A stretch of DNA of 64,000 nt, taken from the NCBI RefSeq assembly GCF_008329715.1, contig NZ_VTSR01000010.1:113606-177605 (forward strand), given 5' to 3'. Position numbers and translations under genes: made by a program. Below the pieces are notes generated by a model. The model was not told where the DNA came from. It worked only from the letters and a program-made list of their open reading frames with translations, and searched no databases. The stretch is from Gimesia chilikensis. GTDB lineage: Bacteria > Planctomycetota > Planctomycetia > Planctomycetales > Planctomycetaceae. Below, one piece after another: positions 22,671 through 31,078 of the stretch. The first letter of the stretch is position 1, and each line of letters starts with the position of its first letter.

Positions 22671-23055
22671 CGAGCAGGGTTTCAAGCGAGTTATTTCCCT
22701 CGAATCGTACCATTCGTTCACAATTTTATTTGACGAACGAGAGACAGGTCGATAAATTTACTTCATTAAATATTCAGTGGGGGATCTTCCGGTTGCGGGC
22801 TTCAGCGACAGGACCCTGGAGCCAGCGACTGTTCCGTCTCCCCTGAATTTCAGGAAGTATTCAATTAAGATTTACGCTGACAGAAATGAGCTTAGCGTTC
22901 TACCCGGTGTGGAACAGTGTCTGCTGACTGAAGTTTCCAGAGATTGCTGCCTCAGAGTTACCTGCCTTGAACGTCATCACAGCCTGGATTGTGCGCTGGC
23001 TGGAACACAAGTGATTGTCTGTTAGTACTTTTACTGATTTCAAGGAGGATCGCTT
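22671..23055. other. 385-base intergenic region before the BON gene
   Basis: No convincing gene is seen. A plus-strand frame of 82 codons (22777-23025) has no recognisable features. The last bases carry a very strong ribosome-binding site (AAGGAGG at about 23042-23048) for the BON gene. No terminator hairpin with a T-run is visible behind the esterase, and no obvious tRNA or riboswitch fold could be recognised by eye. Confidence 0.5.
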
Positions 23056-23289
23056 ATGACCGTCGAAACCTACTCTCAAAAAGCCAGGAAGCTATCAGAA
23101 AAAATTGAACAGACCATTGCCCTGAGAACCGGCAGTCAGGTTCAGTCGCTGAAAGTGGATATTCTGGGAGAGATCGTCGTGCTTTCGGGACGCACTGATT
23201 CCTTTTACCACAAACAGCTGGCAACCCACGCCGCACTGAGTGAAATCGATCAGTACGCCCTCACCAACAACATTCGCGTTGAATCCTGA
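23056..23289 (+). CDS. Small stand-alone BON-domain protein
   Basis: The 77-residue protein is a single BON-type fold: a helix with RKLSEKIEQTI, then VQSLKVDILGEIVVLSGRTDSFYHKQLATHAAL, ending with an expected strand YALTNNIRV. There is no signal peptide, unlike periplasmic OsmY-type BON proteins, so it is probably cytoplasmic. BON domains are thought to bind phospholipid or ligand surfaces. The start has an unusually strong ribosome-binding site, AAGGAGG 7-8 bases upstream, suggesting high translation. It stands alone after a long non-coding stretch and converges with plsY. Confidence 0.8.
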   Translation: MTVETYSQKARKLSEKIEQTIALRTGSQVQSLKVDILGEIVVLSGRTDSFYHKQLATHAALSEIDQYALTNNIRVES

Positions 23290-23412
23290 TCGAGGTCTGC
23301 TTTCCTGCAGGATTCAGGAAAGGTCCCACACCGTATTGGAATCTGAGCCAGCGACAGGATCAGGATGATCTCTCGCGGCTGATTCCCCGACTATCAACCG
23401 ACTCGAAACCGT

Positions 23413-24105
23413 TCAGCCCTCTGACTGCTCACCGGCTGAGGTGGACTCGGTGCCCTCTTTGTTTCGGCTGCCAAACTGAAACTTCTTCTCTTCCCCCCGC
23501 ATGATCCGACCCAGATTGCTGCGATGACGGATAATAATCAACAGGGGTACCGCGATGCTGAATGCGGTCAGACTCCATTTATCCCGCGTGAAGGCTGCAC
23601 TTCCCAACTGCACGAACTGGGCGATACCAAACGCGAGTGCCGCCACAATCGAGCTGAGCGCCACGATCCGCGAAACAAAAAATGTCAGGGCAAATGCCCC
23701 GACAGCCGCCAGGGTTGACCAGGGGCCCAGTACCAGAATCACACCCAGACTGGTCGCAACTCCTTTACCTCCGCGAAACCCAAGCCAGACCGGAAACATG
23801 TGCCCGACAATCGTGGCAATGCCACTCAAAACGCGGGCATGATCGAAGTCGGGGGAATCCGGGCTGACAAACAGCGCGGGAATGAACAGGACCGGCAACA
23901 GTCCTTTCAGTGCATCGAGCACCAGTACCACAATACCCCATTTGGCGCCTAACGTGCGGGCCACGTTCGTCGCACCGATGTTTCCACTGCCGACCTTACG
24001 GATATCGGTGCCGGCAACCAGCCTGGCTGTCACCAGGCCAAAAGGAATGGAACCGGCCAGATAGGAGAGGACCGCGACAAAAAACCAGAAATAATCTGTA
24101 AACAT
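23413..24105 (-). CDS. plsY: Glycerol-3-phosphate acyltransferase PlsY
   Basis: PlsY transfers an acyl group from acyl-phosphate to glycerol 3-phosphate, the first step of phospholipid synthesis, in the inner membrane. The sequence shows the hallmark motifs: YLAGSIPFGLVTARL, then KVGSGNIGATNVARTLG, LDALKGLLPV, and GFRGGKGVATSLG, with five hydrophobic spans between. The C-terminus (last ~25 residues) is charged and extends past the usual ~200 residues. The start is placed at ATG 24105 (230 residues), which gives the usual short lead before the first span; ATG 24141 and an upstream start at 24231 are in frame but would add an unlikely N-terminus. Confidence 0.93.
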   Translation of the reverse strand: MFTDYFWFFVAVLSYLAGSIPFGLVTARLVAGTDIRKVGSGNIGATNVARTLGAKWGIVVLVLDALKGLLPVLFIPALFVSPDSPDFDHARVLSGIATIVGHMFPVWLGFRGGKGVATSLGVILVLGPWSTLAAVGAFALTFFVSRIVALSSIVAALAFGIAQFVQLGSAAFTRDKWSLTAFSIAVPLLIIIRHRSNLGRIMRGEEKKFQFGSRNKEGTESTSAGEQSEG

Positions 24106-24316
24106 CAGCAGGGGCGATTCGTATAATAAAGTCAGAGGCATGACAGGACGTTTTCTGTGCCAGTGATAATACCCGACAGCGGTAGATGAGCACAACGACA
24201 GGTCCTGACGCCAGTTATAAATAATCAACATCAGTACCCACCAGCCGGGGTCCAGCGATAGTTCTATTCGCCTCCCCGGTTAAAAATCTGACAAACTGTT
24301 AGCCCTGTCCCCTTGA

Positions 24317-27300
24317 ATGTATTATTCTGAACAGGACAGGGCTCCCTTCTCTGATACTCTGTTTCTCTCTCACAAAACAATGACAGAAAAAGCACTCCCA
24401 ATTCTCTCGTCCGGCCATGCATCTCAATCGGATCGCGATCAGGGCCTGTATCCCGCGCGCTGGTGGCATCGTGAGGCAGAAAAGATCGTTTGTGATCTCT
24501 GTCCCCGTGCCTGCGCTCTGGGGGAAAATGATCGAGGATTCTGCTTTGTCCGCCAGAATCTGGGCGGTGAAATGGCACTGACCACCTTTGGTCGCAGTAC
24601 CGGGTTCTGCGTCGATCCGATCGAAAAGAAACCACTCAACCATTTTTATCCCGGTTCGAGCGTGCTGTCTTTCGGCACCGCAGGCTGTAACCTGGGTTGT
24701 AAGTTCTGTCAGAACTGGGACATTTCCAAATCGCGGGAAATCGAACGTTTGAGCGCCCGGGCTTTCCCGGAAGAAATTGCCCACGTCGCCGCACAACTGG
24801 GCTGCCAGAGTGTCGCGTTTACCTACAACGACCCGATCATCTGGTCGGAATATGCGATCGAAACTTCCAAAGCCTGTCACTCCCGGGGTGTCAAAACGGT
24901 CGCTGTGACAGCAGGTTACATCACCGAGTCGGCCCGCGCGGATTTCTTTGAGCACATTGACGCCGCCAATATCGACCTCAAAGCGTTTACCGAGGAATTT
25001 TACTACCGCATTACGTTGTCTCATCTCCAACCTGTCCTGGATACCCTGGGCTGGTTAAAACGGGAAACGGATGTCTGGTTCGAAATAACCAATTTAGTGA
25101 TTCCCCAGGCCAATGATGATGACGACGAATTCCAGCGGATGTGTGACTGGATCCTCAACGAAGTGGGAGACGAGGTCCCACTGCACTTCTCTGCCTTCCA
25201 TCCGGACTTCCGCATGCTGGACCGGGGTGGCACTCCCCCAGAAACTCTGATCCGGGCCCGTGAGATCGCACTCGCCGCCGGTTTAAAATATGCCTACACC
25301 GGAAACGTGAATGATGTCCGCCGACAGAGTACTTATTGTCCCTCTTGTGGCGAGACACTGATTGAACGCAACTGGTACCAGCTCGGAAAGTATGCCCTGA
25401 ACGGCAACCGCTGTCAGTATTGTAACACGCAGATTGCCGGACATTTCGATCAACGACCGGGCGACTGGGGTCAAAAGCGACTCCCCGTGGATATGCAGTC
25501 ATTTTTGAAACAGCATCCACTCCCTTCTTCTTCCAGCGAACAGCAGAAAGGTTCCACGTCGATGCAAAGCAATTCCACGACTGCCAGGATCGAACTTTCT
25601 CCCGAACATCATCAGAGACTGCTGCAGAAAGCGGCTGCGGTGGTAGTGGGAACTGCGACTCGCACCGTGCCGGCCGAGATCGCTTTGGAAGAACTGGAAA
25701 CCATGGTCATCAATGGTGCGTTTGTGAGCCTCAAACGGCAGGGGCAGCTGCGGTCCTGCTGTGGTAACTTCGGTCAGCCCCTTCCGCTGGGACAGGCGCT
25801 CCACCAGGCAGCCATCCGCGCCGCGAAAGACGACCCGCGGTTTCCCCCCATCTCACCAAGTGAAATCGAACAACTGGACGTCGAAGTCTGGCTGCTCTCC
25901 GATCTGGAGCTGGTAGAAGAACAGGGCCTCGATCGTTTGAAGGCGGTTCAGGTCGGCCTGCATGGACTGCAGATTCGCGCCGATGGCCGCAGCGGATTAT
26001 TACTGCCCGGGGTGCCATTGGATCATGGCTGGAATGAAGAGGAATTTCTGAACCAGACCTGCATCAAGGCAGGGCTCCCTCCGACCGCATGGAAAGATCC
26101 GGGAACCACGCTGCTCCGCTATCAGGGCGTTTCCTGTAAGGCCAAACTGGTCGAGATGCTGGATGCACCGCTGGAGAAAGTAGCGACTCAGATTCTGAGT
26201 CACCGCGAGTTCGCTCAGTATCAGCAGTACATCCAGTCAACGATCGAGGCATTAAGACTGGGACAGGTTCCTTCCTACTATTGCCCGCAAGTCTCGGATG
26301 CCAACATTCAGGGAGTGGCCCTGATCCTGATTCACGAGAACACTTCGGAAGAACTGGTACTCTCCAAATGGGCGTTGAAGCAGTCGTTCCCGATGCAGTC
26401 GACCGTCTTCTCCATGTGCCAGCAACTCGCGCAGATCATTGCCCGACAGAATTTGAGGCCGGGTGAATTCCAGGTCAAACTGGTACTGGCGACCGATCCC
26501 GCCCTGCATGGCCCGGTCGAAGGACTTAATCTGGAGAACTTCGATTCCCGCAACCGCAGTCTGCTCGTGATCGAAGGTCAGAAAACAGGCTGGTTCTATC
26601 AGCGGGAAGAGTCCGCAGCCGAAATCATCTCTCGGGCCCAGGAGTCAATGTCGCTGATGCAGCTGGAAACTGCCCAGGTCGCCAGCATGGCCACACAGTC
26701 AGCCGTACCCCGGTTTGAGATCGTCAATCGGCCCCGGGCAGAACTGGGAACGGAAATCCGCCCCACGGGAGTTGCAGGCACGTTTTACCCTGCCGACCCC
26801 GAGAGCGTGGAAACGCAGTTGGACGAACTGTTTCGCGACGAAGCGGAACCTCACACATGGGCTGCAGCCATGGTGCCTCATGCAGGCTGGAAGTACTCCG
26901 GCAAGATCGCTGCTGATGTTCTACAGCGAATCAAACTACCCTCCTCGATTATCGTGATCGGCCCCAAGCACACGCGGGAGGGCGTGGAATGGGCGGTGGC
27001 CCCTCACAAGGTCTGGCAACTGCCTAATGGAAACCTCGAAGCGGACGTCACTCTCGCACGCCGACTGGCTGAGGAGATCCCCGGGCTGGAACTCGATGCC
27101 GCCGCACATCGGAGTGAGCATGCCATCGAAGTCGAACTCCCCTTGATCAAACGTCTGGCCCCCGATTCCCACGTCGTCGGCATCGCCTTCGGCGGAGGAA
27201 ACCTGCAGCAATGCGACGATTTCGCGGCGGGGCTGGCTCGGGTCATCGAACAACGGGACGAACCGCCTCTGTTGCTGATCTCCAGCGATATGAATCACTT

Positions 27301-27559
27301 CGCCACGGATGCGGAAAACCGGCGACTGGATCAACTGGCCCTGGAAAAGATGGACGCCCTTGACCCTGATGGTCTGCTGGAGACGGTGCGGGCACAGCAT
27401 ATTTCCATGTGTGGTGTGCTGCCCGCCGTGATTGTGATGAAGACCCTCCAGAAAATGGGTAAGCTGAGTCGGGTGGAGCGAGTGGGCTATGCAACTTCGG
27501 GCGATGTGACCGGCGATCGATCGCGGGTCGTCGGATATGCAGGCCTCTTGATCAACTGA
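24317..27559 (+). CDS. AmmeMemoRadiSam fusion: radical SAM (AmrS) - AMMECR1 (AmrA) - unknown - MEMO (AmrB)
   Basis: The 1080-residue protein joins what are normally separate genes. Residues ~45-395 are a radical SAM enzyme with CNLGCKFC (Cys124, 128, 131) and a C-terminal zinc-ribbon-like CPSCG / CQYC pair. Residues ~420-612 are AMMECR1-like, with FVSLKRQGQLRSCCG (Cys481-482). Residues ~613-814 match nothing I recognise. Residues 815-1080 are MEMO-like, starting GVAGTFYP, with the metal-site residues retained: His855 (VPHAGW), His885 (GPKHTR), His994 (DMNHF) and Cys1032 (SMCGV). The biochemical reaction of this system is not established. ATG 24380 is an alternative start; neither has a clear ribosome-binding site. 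Met416 sits at the AmrS/AmrA junction. Divergent from plsY. Confidence 0.93.
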   Translation: MYYSEQDRAPFSDTLFLSHKTMTEKALPILSSGHASQSDRDQGLYPARWWHREAEKIVCDLCPRACALGENDRGFCFVRQNLGGEMALTTFGRSTGFCVDPIEKKPLNHFYPGSSVLSFGTAGCNLGCKFCQNWDISKSREIERLSARAFPEEIAHVAAQLGCQSVAFTYNDPIIWSEYAIETSKACHSRGVKTVAVTAGYITESARADFFEHIDAANIDLKAFTEEFYYRITLSHLQPVLDTLGWLKRETDVWFEITNLVIPQANDDDDEFQRMCDWILNEVGDEVPLHFSAFHPDFRMLDRGGTPPETLIRAREIALAAGLKYAYTGNVNDVRRQSTYCPSCGETLIERNWYQLGKYALNGNRCQYCNTQIAGHFDQRPGDWGQKRLPVDMQSFLKQHPLPSSSSEQQKGSTSMQSNSTTARIELSPEHHQRLLQKAAAVVVGTATRTVPAEIALEELETMVINGAFVSLKRQGQLRSCCGNFGQPLPLGQALHQAAIRAAKDDPRFPPISPSEIEQLDVEVWLLSDLELVEEQGLDRLKAVQVGLHGLQIRADGRSGLLLPGVPLDHGWNEEEFLNQTCIKAGLPPTAWKDPGTTLLRYQGVSCKAKLVEMLDAPLEKVATQILSHREFAQYQQYIQSTIEALRLGQVPSYYCPQVSDANIQGVALILIHENTSEELVLSKWALKQSFPMQSTVFSMCQQLAQIIARQNLRPGEFQVKLVLATDPALHGPVEGLNLENFDSRNRSLLVIEGQKTGWFYQREESAAEIISRAQESMSLMQLETAQVASMATQSAVPRFEIVNRPRAELGTEIRPTGVAGTFYPADPESVETQLDELFRDEAEPHTWAAAMVPHAGWKYSGKIAADVLQRIKLPSSIIVIGPKHTREGVEWAVAPHKVWQLPNGNLEADVTLARRLAEEIPGLELDAAAHRSEHAIEVELPLIKRLAPDSHVVGIAFGGGNLQQCDDFAAGLARVIEQRDEPPLLLISSDMNHFATDAENRRLDQLALEKMDALDPDGLLETVRAQHISMCGVLPAVIVMKTLQKMGKLSRVERVGYATSGDVTGDRSRVVGYAGLLIN

Positions 27560-27706
27560 TGACCGCCGATTGCGGCAAGTCCAGCGGGTTTCCCGGGAAT
27601 CGTCAAAATTGATGGTGACCCCAGAGCCGGTTTTCTACTAAAATCCCGACTCTGTTAAATGTTACTGTTGTCACTGACGCGTCAAACGGAATCGGAGCCC
27701 CGTGCT

Positions 27707-29620
27707 ATGTCTATTGGTCGCATAATCTTCTTCACTGGTTTTGCCCTCCTGGTTACATTCTCCCGTTCGCTACCCGCGGCGGATGCCCCCTCTGTTGAAC
27801 TGGCACTCACCTTTAAGCCAATTCAGCAGGACATCGAAATCGAAACTCCCGAAAAATCGGAATACGGTCGCTGCAAGGTCGAAGTCGAACAGAGCAAGAA
27901 GAGCTCTGGCTGGATTGTTTACGGACCGAATGGTCAGGTCCTGCGTCGCTTCGTCGATACCAACGGAGACAACGTGGTCGATCAATGGCGGTATTATAAC
28001 CGCGGCCTGGAAGTCTACCGGGACATTGATGCGAACTTTAACAACAAGGTCGACGCGTCGCGCTGGATGAATCTGGCCGGGACCCGCTGGGGCCTCGATA
28101 AAAATGAAGACGGAATCATTGATGAATGGAAAATGATTTCGCCCGAAGAAGTCACCCGGGTTGCCATCAGCGCACTGGCAAAAAATAACACAAAGGTGTT
28201 CGAATCGCTGCTGATCACCGATGACGAGCTGTCCGCGTCCGGGATTAAGAATCCCTTCGCTGAAAAGATTCGTGAATCAACCAAAGCAGCTTCCGCGAAG
28301 ATTCCCGAACTGCTCTCGAAATCAAAAATGCTTTCATCCGATACGGTCTGGGTTCGCTTCGATGGTGCGATGCCCGGATTAATTCCCGCCGACGATGTAA
28401 AAACCGATAAAGACCTGCAGGTCTTTGAAAACGTAATGGCCATTGTCGATACCAAAGGCAAAAGTGGACTGGTGCAGTTCGGTGAACTGATCCGGGTTGG
28501 CGACGCCTGGCGTCTGACCCAGGCACCGCTGCCCATCGAAGGTGAATCGATTCAGGTCACCGAAGGGGGCACGCTGATGCAGCCGGTCGCCGGTGCCAGC
28601 ACACTGCCCACCAACTCAACGGTTGGCCTCTCGAAAGAAATGCAGGGGCTGCTGGATGAATTACAGAAACTGGATCAGAACGGCCCCTCACCCGAGCAGG
28701 GTCCGCAAGCCGTCGCCCGCTACAATGCAGATCGGGTGGCGATCATCGAAAAACTGATTGCCGCTTCCAAGAACGAAGACGAACGTTCCCAGTGGACGCG
28801 ACAGATGGTTGACGGTCTGGCCGCCGCCGTTCAGACGGTAGGCTACAAAGACGGACTGGTACAACTGAAACGGATTCGCGACGAAGTCCAGAAGTCCTCA
28901 CAGGATCAGGACCTGGTGGCTTACGTCACATACCGGACCCTGCTCGCTGATTACAGCACCCAGTTACAGAACACACAGAGCGATAAACTCCGCGATGTGC
29001 AGACCTGGTGGCTGACACAGCTCGAAGACTTCATTAAAAAATATCCGAATTCCGATGACTCTGCAGAAGCGATGCTGCAGCTGGCAGTCACCCAGGAATT
29101 CAGTGGTAAAGTTGCTGAGTCCAAGAAATGGTACACGAAACTGGTCGAGTCTCACGCCAGTTCGGAAGCAGGCACCCGTGGTGCAGGCGCTCTGCGACGC
29201 ATGAACCTGGCTGGCCAGGAACTGGAGCTGTCAGGCAAAGGTCTGGCCGGAGGCGGCATCGATGCCAAACAGTATCGCGGTAAAGTGCTGCTGGTCATCT
29301 TCTGGTCCAGCTGGTGTAAACCCTGCACGGAAGACCTGCCTCAGATTCAGGACCTCTACAACAAGTACCATAGCCAGGGCTTTGACGTACTGGGGATTAA
29401 CCTCGATGCCACCCCGGAACTGGCTGAAGCCTACATCAAACAGCACAAAGTGGCCTGGGCTCACATCCATGAAGAGGGTGGCCTGGAAAGCGCCCCTGCC
29501 CGGGACTTTGGTGTAATCTCCCTGCCGACCATGTTCCTCGTGGACAAGTCTGGTAAGGTCGTCAACCGCAGTGCCACCGTGGCTGATGTCAAGAAAGCCC
29601 TGCCCGATCTGCTGAAGTAG
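27707..29620 (+). CDS. Exported TlpA-type thiol-disulfide protein with long N-terminal region
   Basis: From ATG 27707 (GGAG about 10 bases upstream) the protein has 637 residues and a signal peptide (FFTGFALLVTF.. to PAADA). Residues ~500-637 are a TlpA/ResA-like thioredoxin fold with WCKPC (Cys537, Cys540), VLGINLDATPE and the cis-Pro loop ISLPTMFLVD. The N-terminal ~480 residues are unassigned: an early Asp/Asn-rich part with repeated DTNGDNVVDQWRYY / DKNEDGIIDEWKM units resembling calcium-type or EF-like loops, then a helical, TPR-like stretch (about 340-480). The protein is probably an extracytoplasmic reductase. An upstream TTG/ATG at 27659 is possible but less likely. It converges with the HisA-like gene, 23 bases apart. 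Confidence 0.85.
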   Translation: MSIGRIIFFTGFALLVTFSRSLPAADAPSVELALTFKPIQQDIEIETPEKSEYGRCKVEVEQSKKSSGWIVYGPNGQVLRRFVDTNGDNVVDQWRYYNRGLEVYRDIDANFNNKVDASRWMNLAGTRWGLDKNEDGIIDEWKMISPEEVTRVAISALAKNNTKVFESLLITDDELSASGIKNPFAEKIRESTKAASAKIPELLSKSKMLSSDTVWVRFDGAMPGLIPADDVKTDKDLQVFENVMAIVDTKGKSGLVQFGELIRVGDAWRLTQAPLPIEGESIQVTEGGTLMQPVAGASTLPTNSTVGLSKEMQGLLDELQKLDQNGPSPEQGPQAVARYNADRVAIIEKLIAASKNEDERSQWTRQMVDGLAAAVQTVGYKDGLVQLKRIRDEVQKSSQDQDLVAYVTYRTLLADYSTQLQNTQSDKLRDVQTWWLTQLEDFIKKYPNSDDSAEAMLQLAVTQEFSGKVAESKKWYTKLVESHASSEAGTRGAGALRRMNLAGQELELSGKGLAGGGIDAKQYRGKVLLVIFWSSWCKPCTEDLPQIQDLYNKYHSQGFDVLGINLDATPELAEAYIKQHKVAWAHIHEEGGLESAPARDFGVISLPTMFLVDKSGKVVNRSATVADVKKALPDLLK

Positions 29621-29643
29621 GCCGGGCACCGAAAGACGCTGAC

Positions 29644-30387
29644 TCACGACAGGGAGAGCACCACGTCTCTCCCCAGTCGTCCGTCATGCAAGGCAGAGGC
29701 GACAAGCACCCCCTCTGCCCCAAGTTCCGCCTGAGCCTGGAGCTCCGCAGCATTGCGAATCCCCCCTCCGGTGATCAGCGTAAGCTCGGGATATCGTGCG
29801 TGTAACGTCTGACACAACTCTTCGGTGCCGGTCCCCTGACCGGTGCCGACCTGTGCCAGATCGAGCAGAATCATCTGCGAAACGCCCTGTTCCCGCGCCA
29901 GCTCTGCCACATCGAGAGGATTCGTAAGCTCCGCAAACGGGTTCCCAGCAACAGCACTGACTACAGGCTGCCCCTGTTTCAGGTCGAGACTGAAGAACGT
30001 TCTCTGACTCCCCCACTGATCGACGAGCGCCGCCAGTTCTTCAGGTCCTGCCAGCGTCTCCAGGCCAGCCACGATGTTGATGCCCGGATATTCCTGTAAG
30101 TCCTCACAGTCCGCTATGATGCGCAGACCGCAATCGAGCAGGAATGTAAAACCTTCGGCAAGCAGGCCCTGGTACAACTCAAGATTCTGCCGCTGGTGGA
30201 TGATGGCATCGAGGTCGGCCACATAGAATTCACTGAGACCAAATTCAGCGCGCATCGCCCGGGCCAGATCGAGTGGATCACTGGAGTCAGTCAGATTGCT
30301 CTGGAGGGGTTGATACCGATCACGTTCTCCCGCCACCCCCCGCACCACGGTTTGATTCAGAATGTCCAGTACCGGAATGATTTTCAT
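29644..30387 (-). CDS. HisA/HisF-related TIM-barrel protein
   Basis: From ATG 30387 the protein has 247 residues, the size of a HisA barrel. It opens with MKIIPVLDILNQTVVRG, where the Asp fits the first catalytic Asp of HisA, and continues with GERDRYQPLQS, a variant typical of the HisA-related group (COG1411-like) and not of true HisA. FFSLDLKQGQPV supplies a second Asp at the expected later strand, and LITGGGIRN and GVLVASALHDG form the phosphate-binding loops. No other histidine gene is nearby, so a role other than ProFAR isomerisation is likely; some relatives occur in archaea and C1-metabolising bacteria. GAGA precedes the start. A longer upstream start (30522) would add a non-conserved tail. 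Confidence 0.8.
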   Translation of the reverse strand: MKIIPVLDILNQTVVRGVAGERDRYQPLQSNLTDSSDPLDLARAMRAEFGLSEFYVADLDAIIHQRQNLELYQGLLAEGFTFLLDCGLRIIADCEDLQEYPGINIVAGLETLAGPEELAALVDQWGSQRTFFSLDLKQGQPVVSAVAGNPFAELTNPLDVAELAREQGVSQMILLDLAQVGTGQGTGTEELCQTLHARYPELTLITGGGIRNAAELQAQAELGAEGVLVASALHDGRLGRDVVLSLS

Positions 30388-30560
30388 CGTGTCTCTTACT
30401 TCAGGAATTCGTGTTTCAATGCGACTGGAAAGACTTAGTTTAACAGTTCCCCAACAGTCTGGCTCCCCCGGGACAGCGGATCTGATTACAATAACAGCTT
30501 GAATATGAACCGGGGGAGACAACGTGCTCCCCTCTCGCTACCAGATGAAAAGAGCCACTG

Positions 30561-31037
30561 ATGCAGATTATCGAAGCCGACTTAAGTGAACCCCGTAACG
30601 CCGCGGCGGTGGTGACTCTGCTCAACAGCTACGCCTGTTCGCCGGAAGGGGGCGGCAAACCGTTGACACAAACGGTCCAGGAGAATCTGGCTCCGCGTCT
30701 GCATGAGCGTAACGATGCAGTGGTCGTTCTCGCGTATGAGGAAGAGACCCCCGTCGGACTGATTATCTGCATCGAAGGTTTTTCCTCGTTCGCCTGTCAG
30801 CCTCTACTGAATATCCACGATGTGTTCGTTGCTCCGGAGTTTCGCGGCACCGGTCTGGCTGGTCAGCTGTTTGAATTCGTCGAACAGATCGCCCGGGCAC
30901 GAGGCTGCTGCAAACTTACGCTGGAAGTGCTGGAAGGAAATCAGCGTGCCCAGGCGGCTTACCGTAAATTCGGTTTCAACGGCTACGAACTAGATCCTCA
31001 AATGGGACATGCGCTGTTCTGGGAAAAGAAGCTCTAA
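30561..31037 (+). CDS. GNAT-family N-acetyltransferase
   Basis: The 158-residue protein fits one GNAT domain. The acetyl-CoA-binding motif is VAPEFRGTGLAGQLF (about 93-107), preceded by the strand INIHDVFV and followed by CCKLTLEVLEGNQRAQAAYRKFGF, which is motif B. It transfers an acetyl group from acetyl-CoA to an amine; the acceptor cannot be told. It lies 41 bases before the PfkB kinase gene on the same strand and may be co-transcribed with it. There is no strong ribosome-binding site (GAAAAGAG lies 8-15 bases upstream). Confidence 0.9.
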   Translation: MQIIEADLSEPRNAAAVVTLLNSYACSPEGGGKPLTQTVQENLAPRLHERNDAVVVLAYEEETPVGLIICIEGFSSFACQPLLNIHDVFVAPEFRGTGLAGQLFEFVEQIARARGCCKLTLEVLEGNQRAQAAYRKFGFNGYELDPQMGHALFWEKKL

Positions 31038-31078
31038 GCAAGTCGAACCTATCATTCATAAGTTAGAATCACAGTCAG

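Noticed and set aside
22777..23025. Plus-strand frame of 82 codons before the BON gene
   Set aside because: No ribosome-binding site, no recognisable domain, and composition unlike coding sequence.
24299..25030. Long minus-strand frame (243 codons)
   Set aside because: Lies fully antisense to the radical SAM domain, which has clear motifs.
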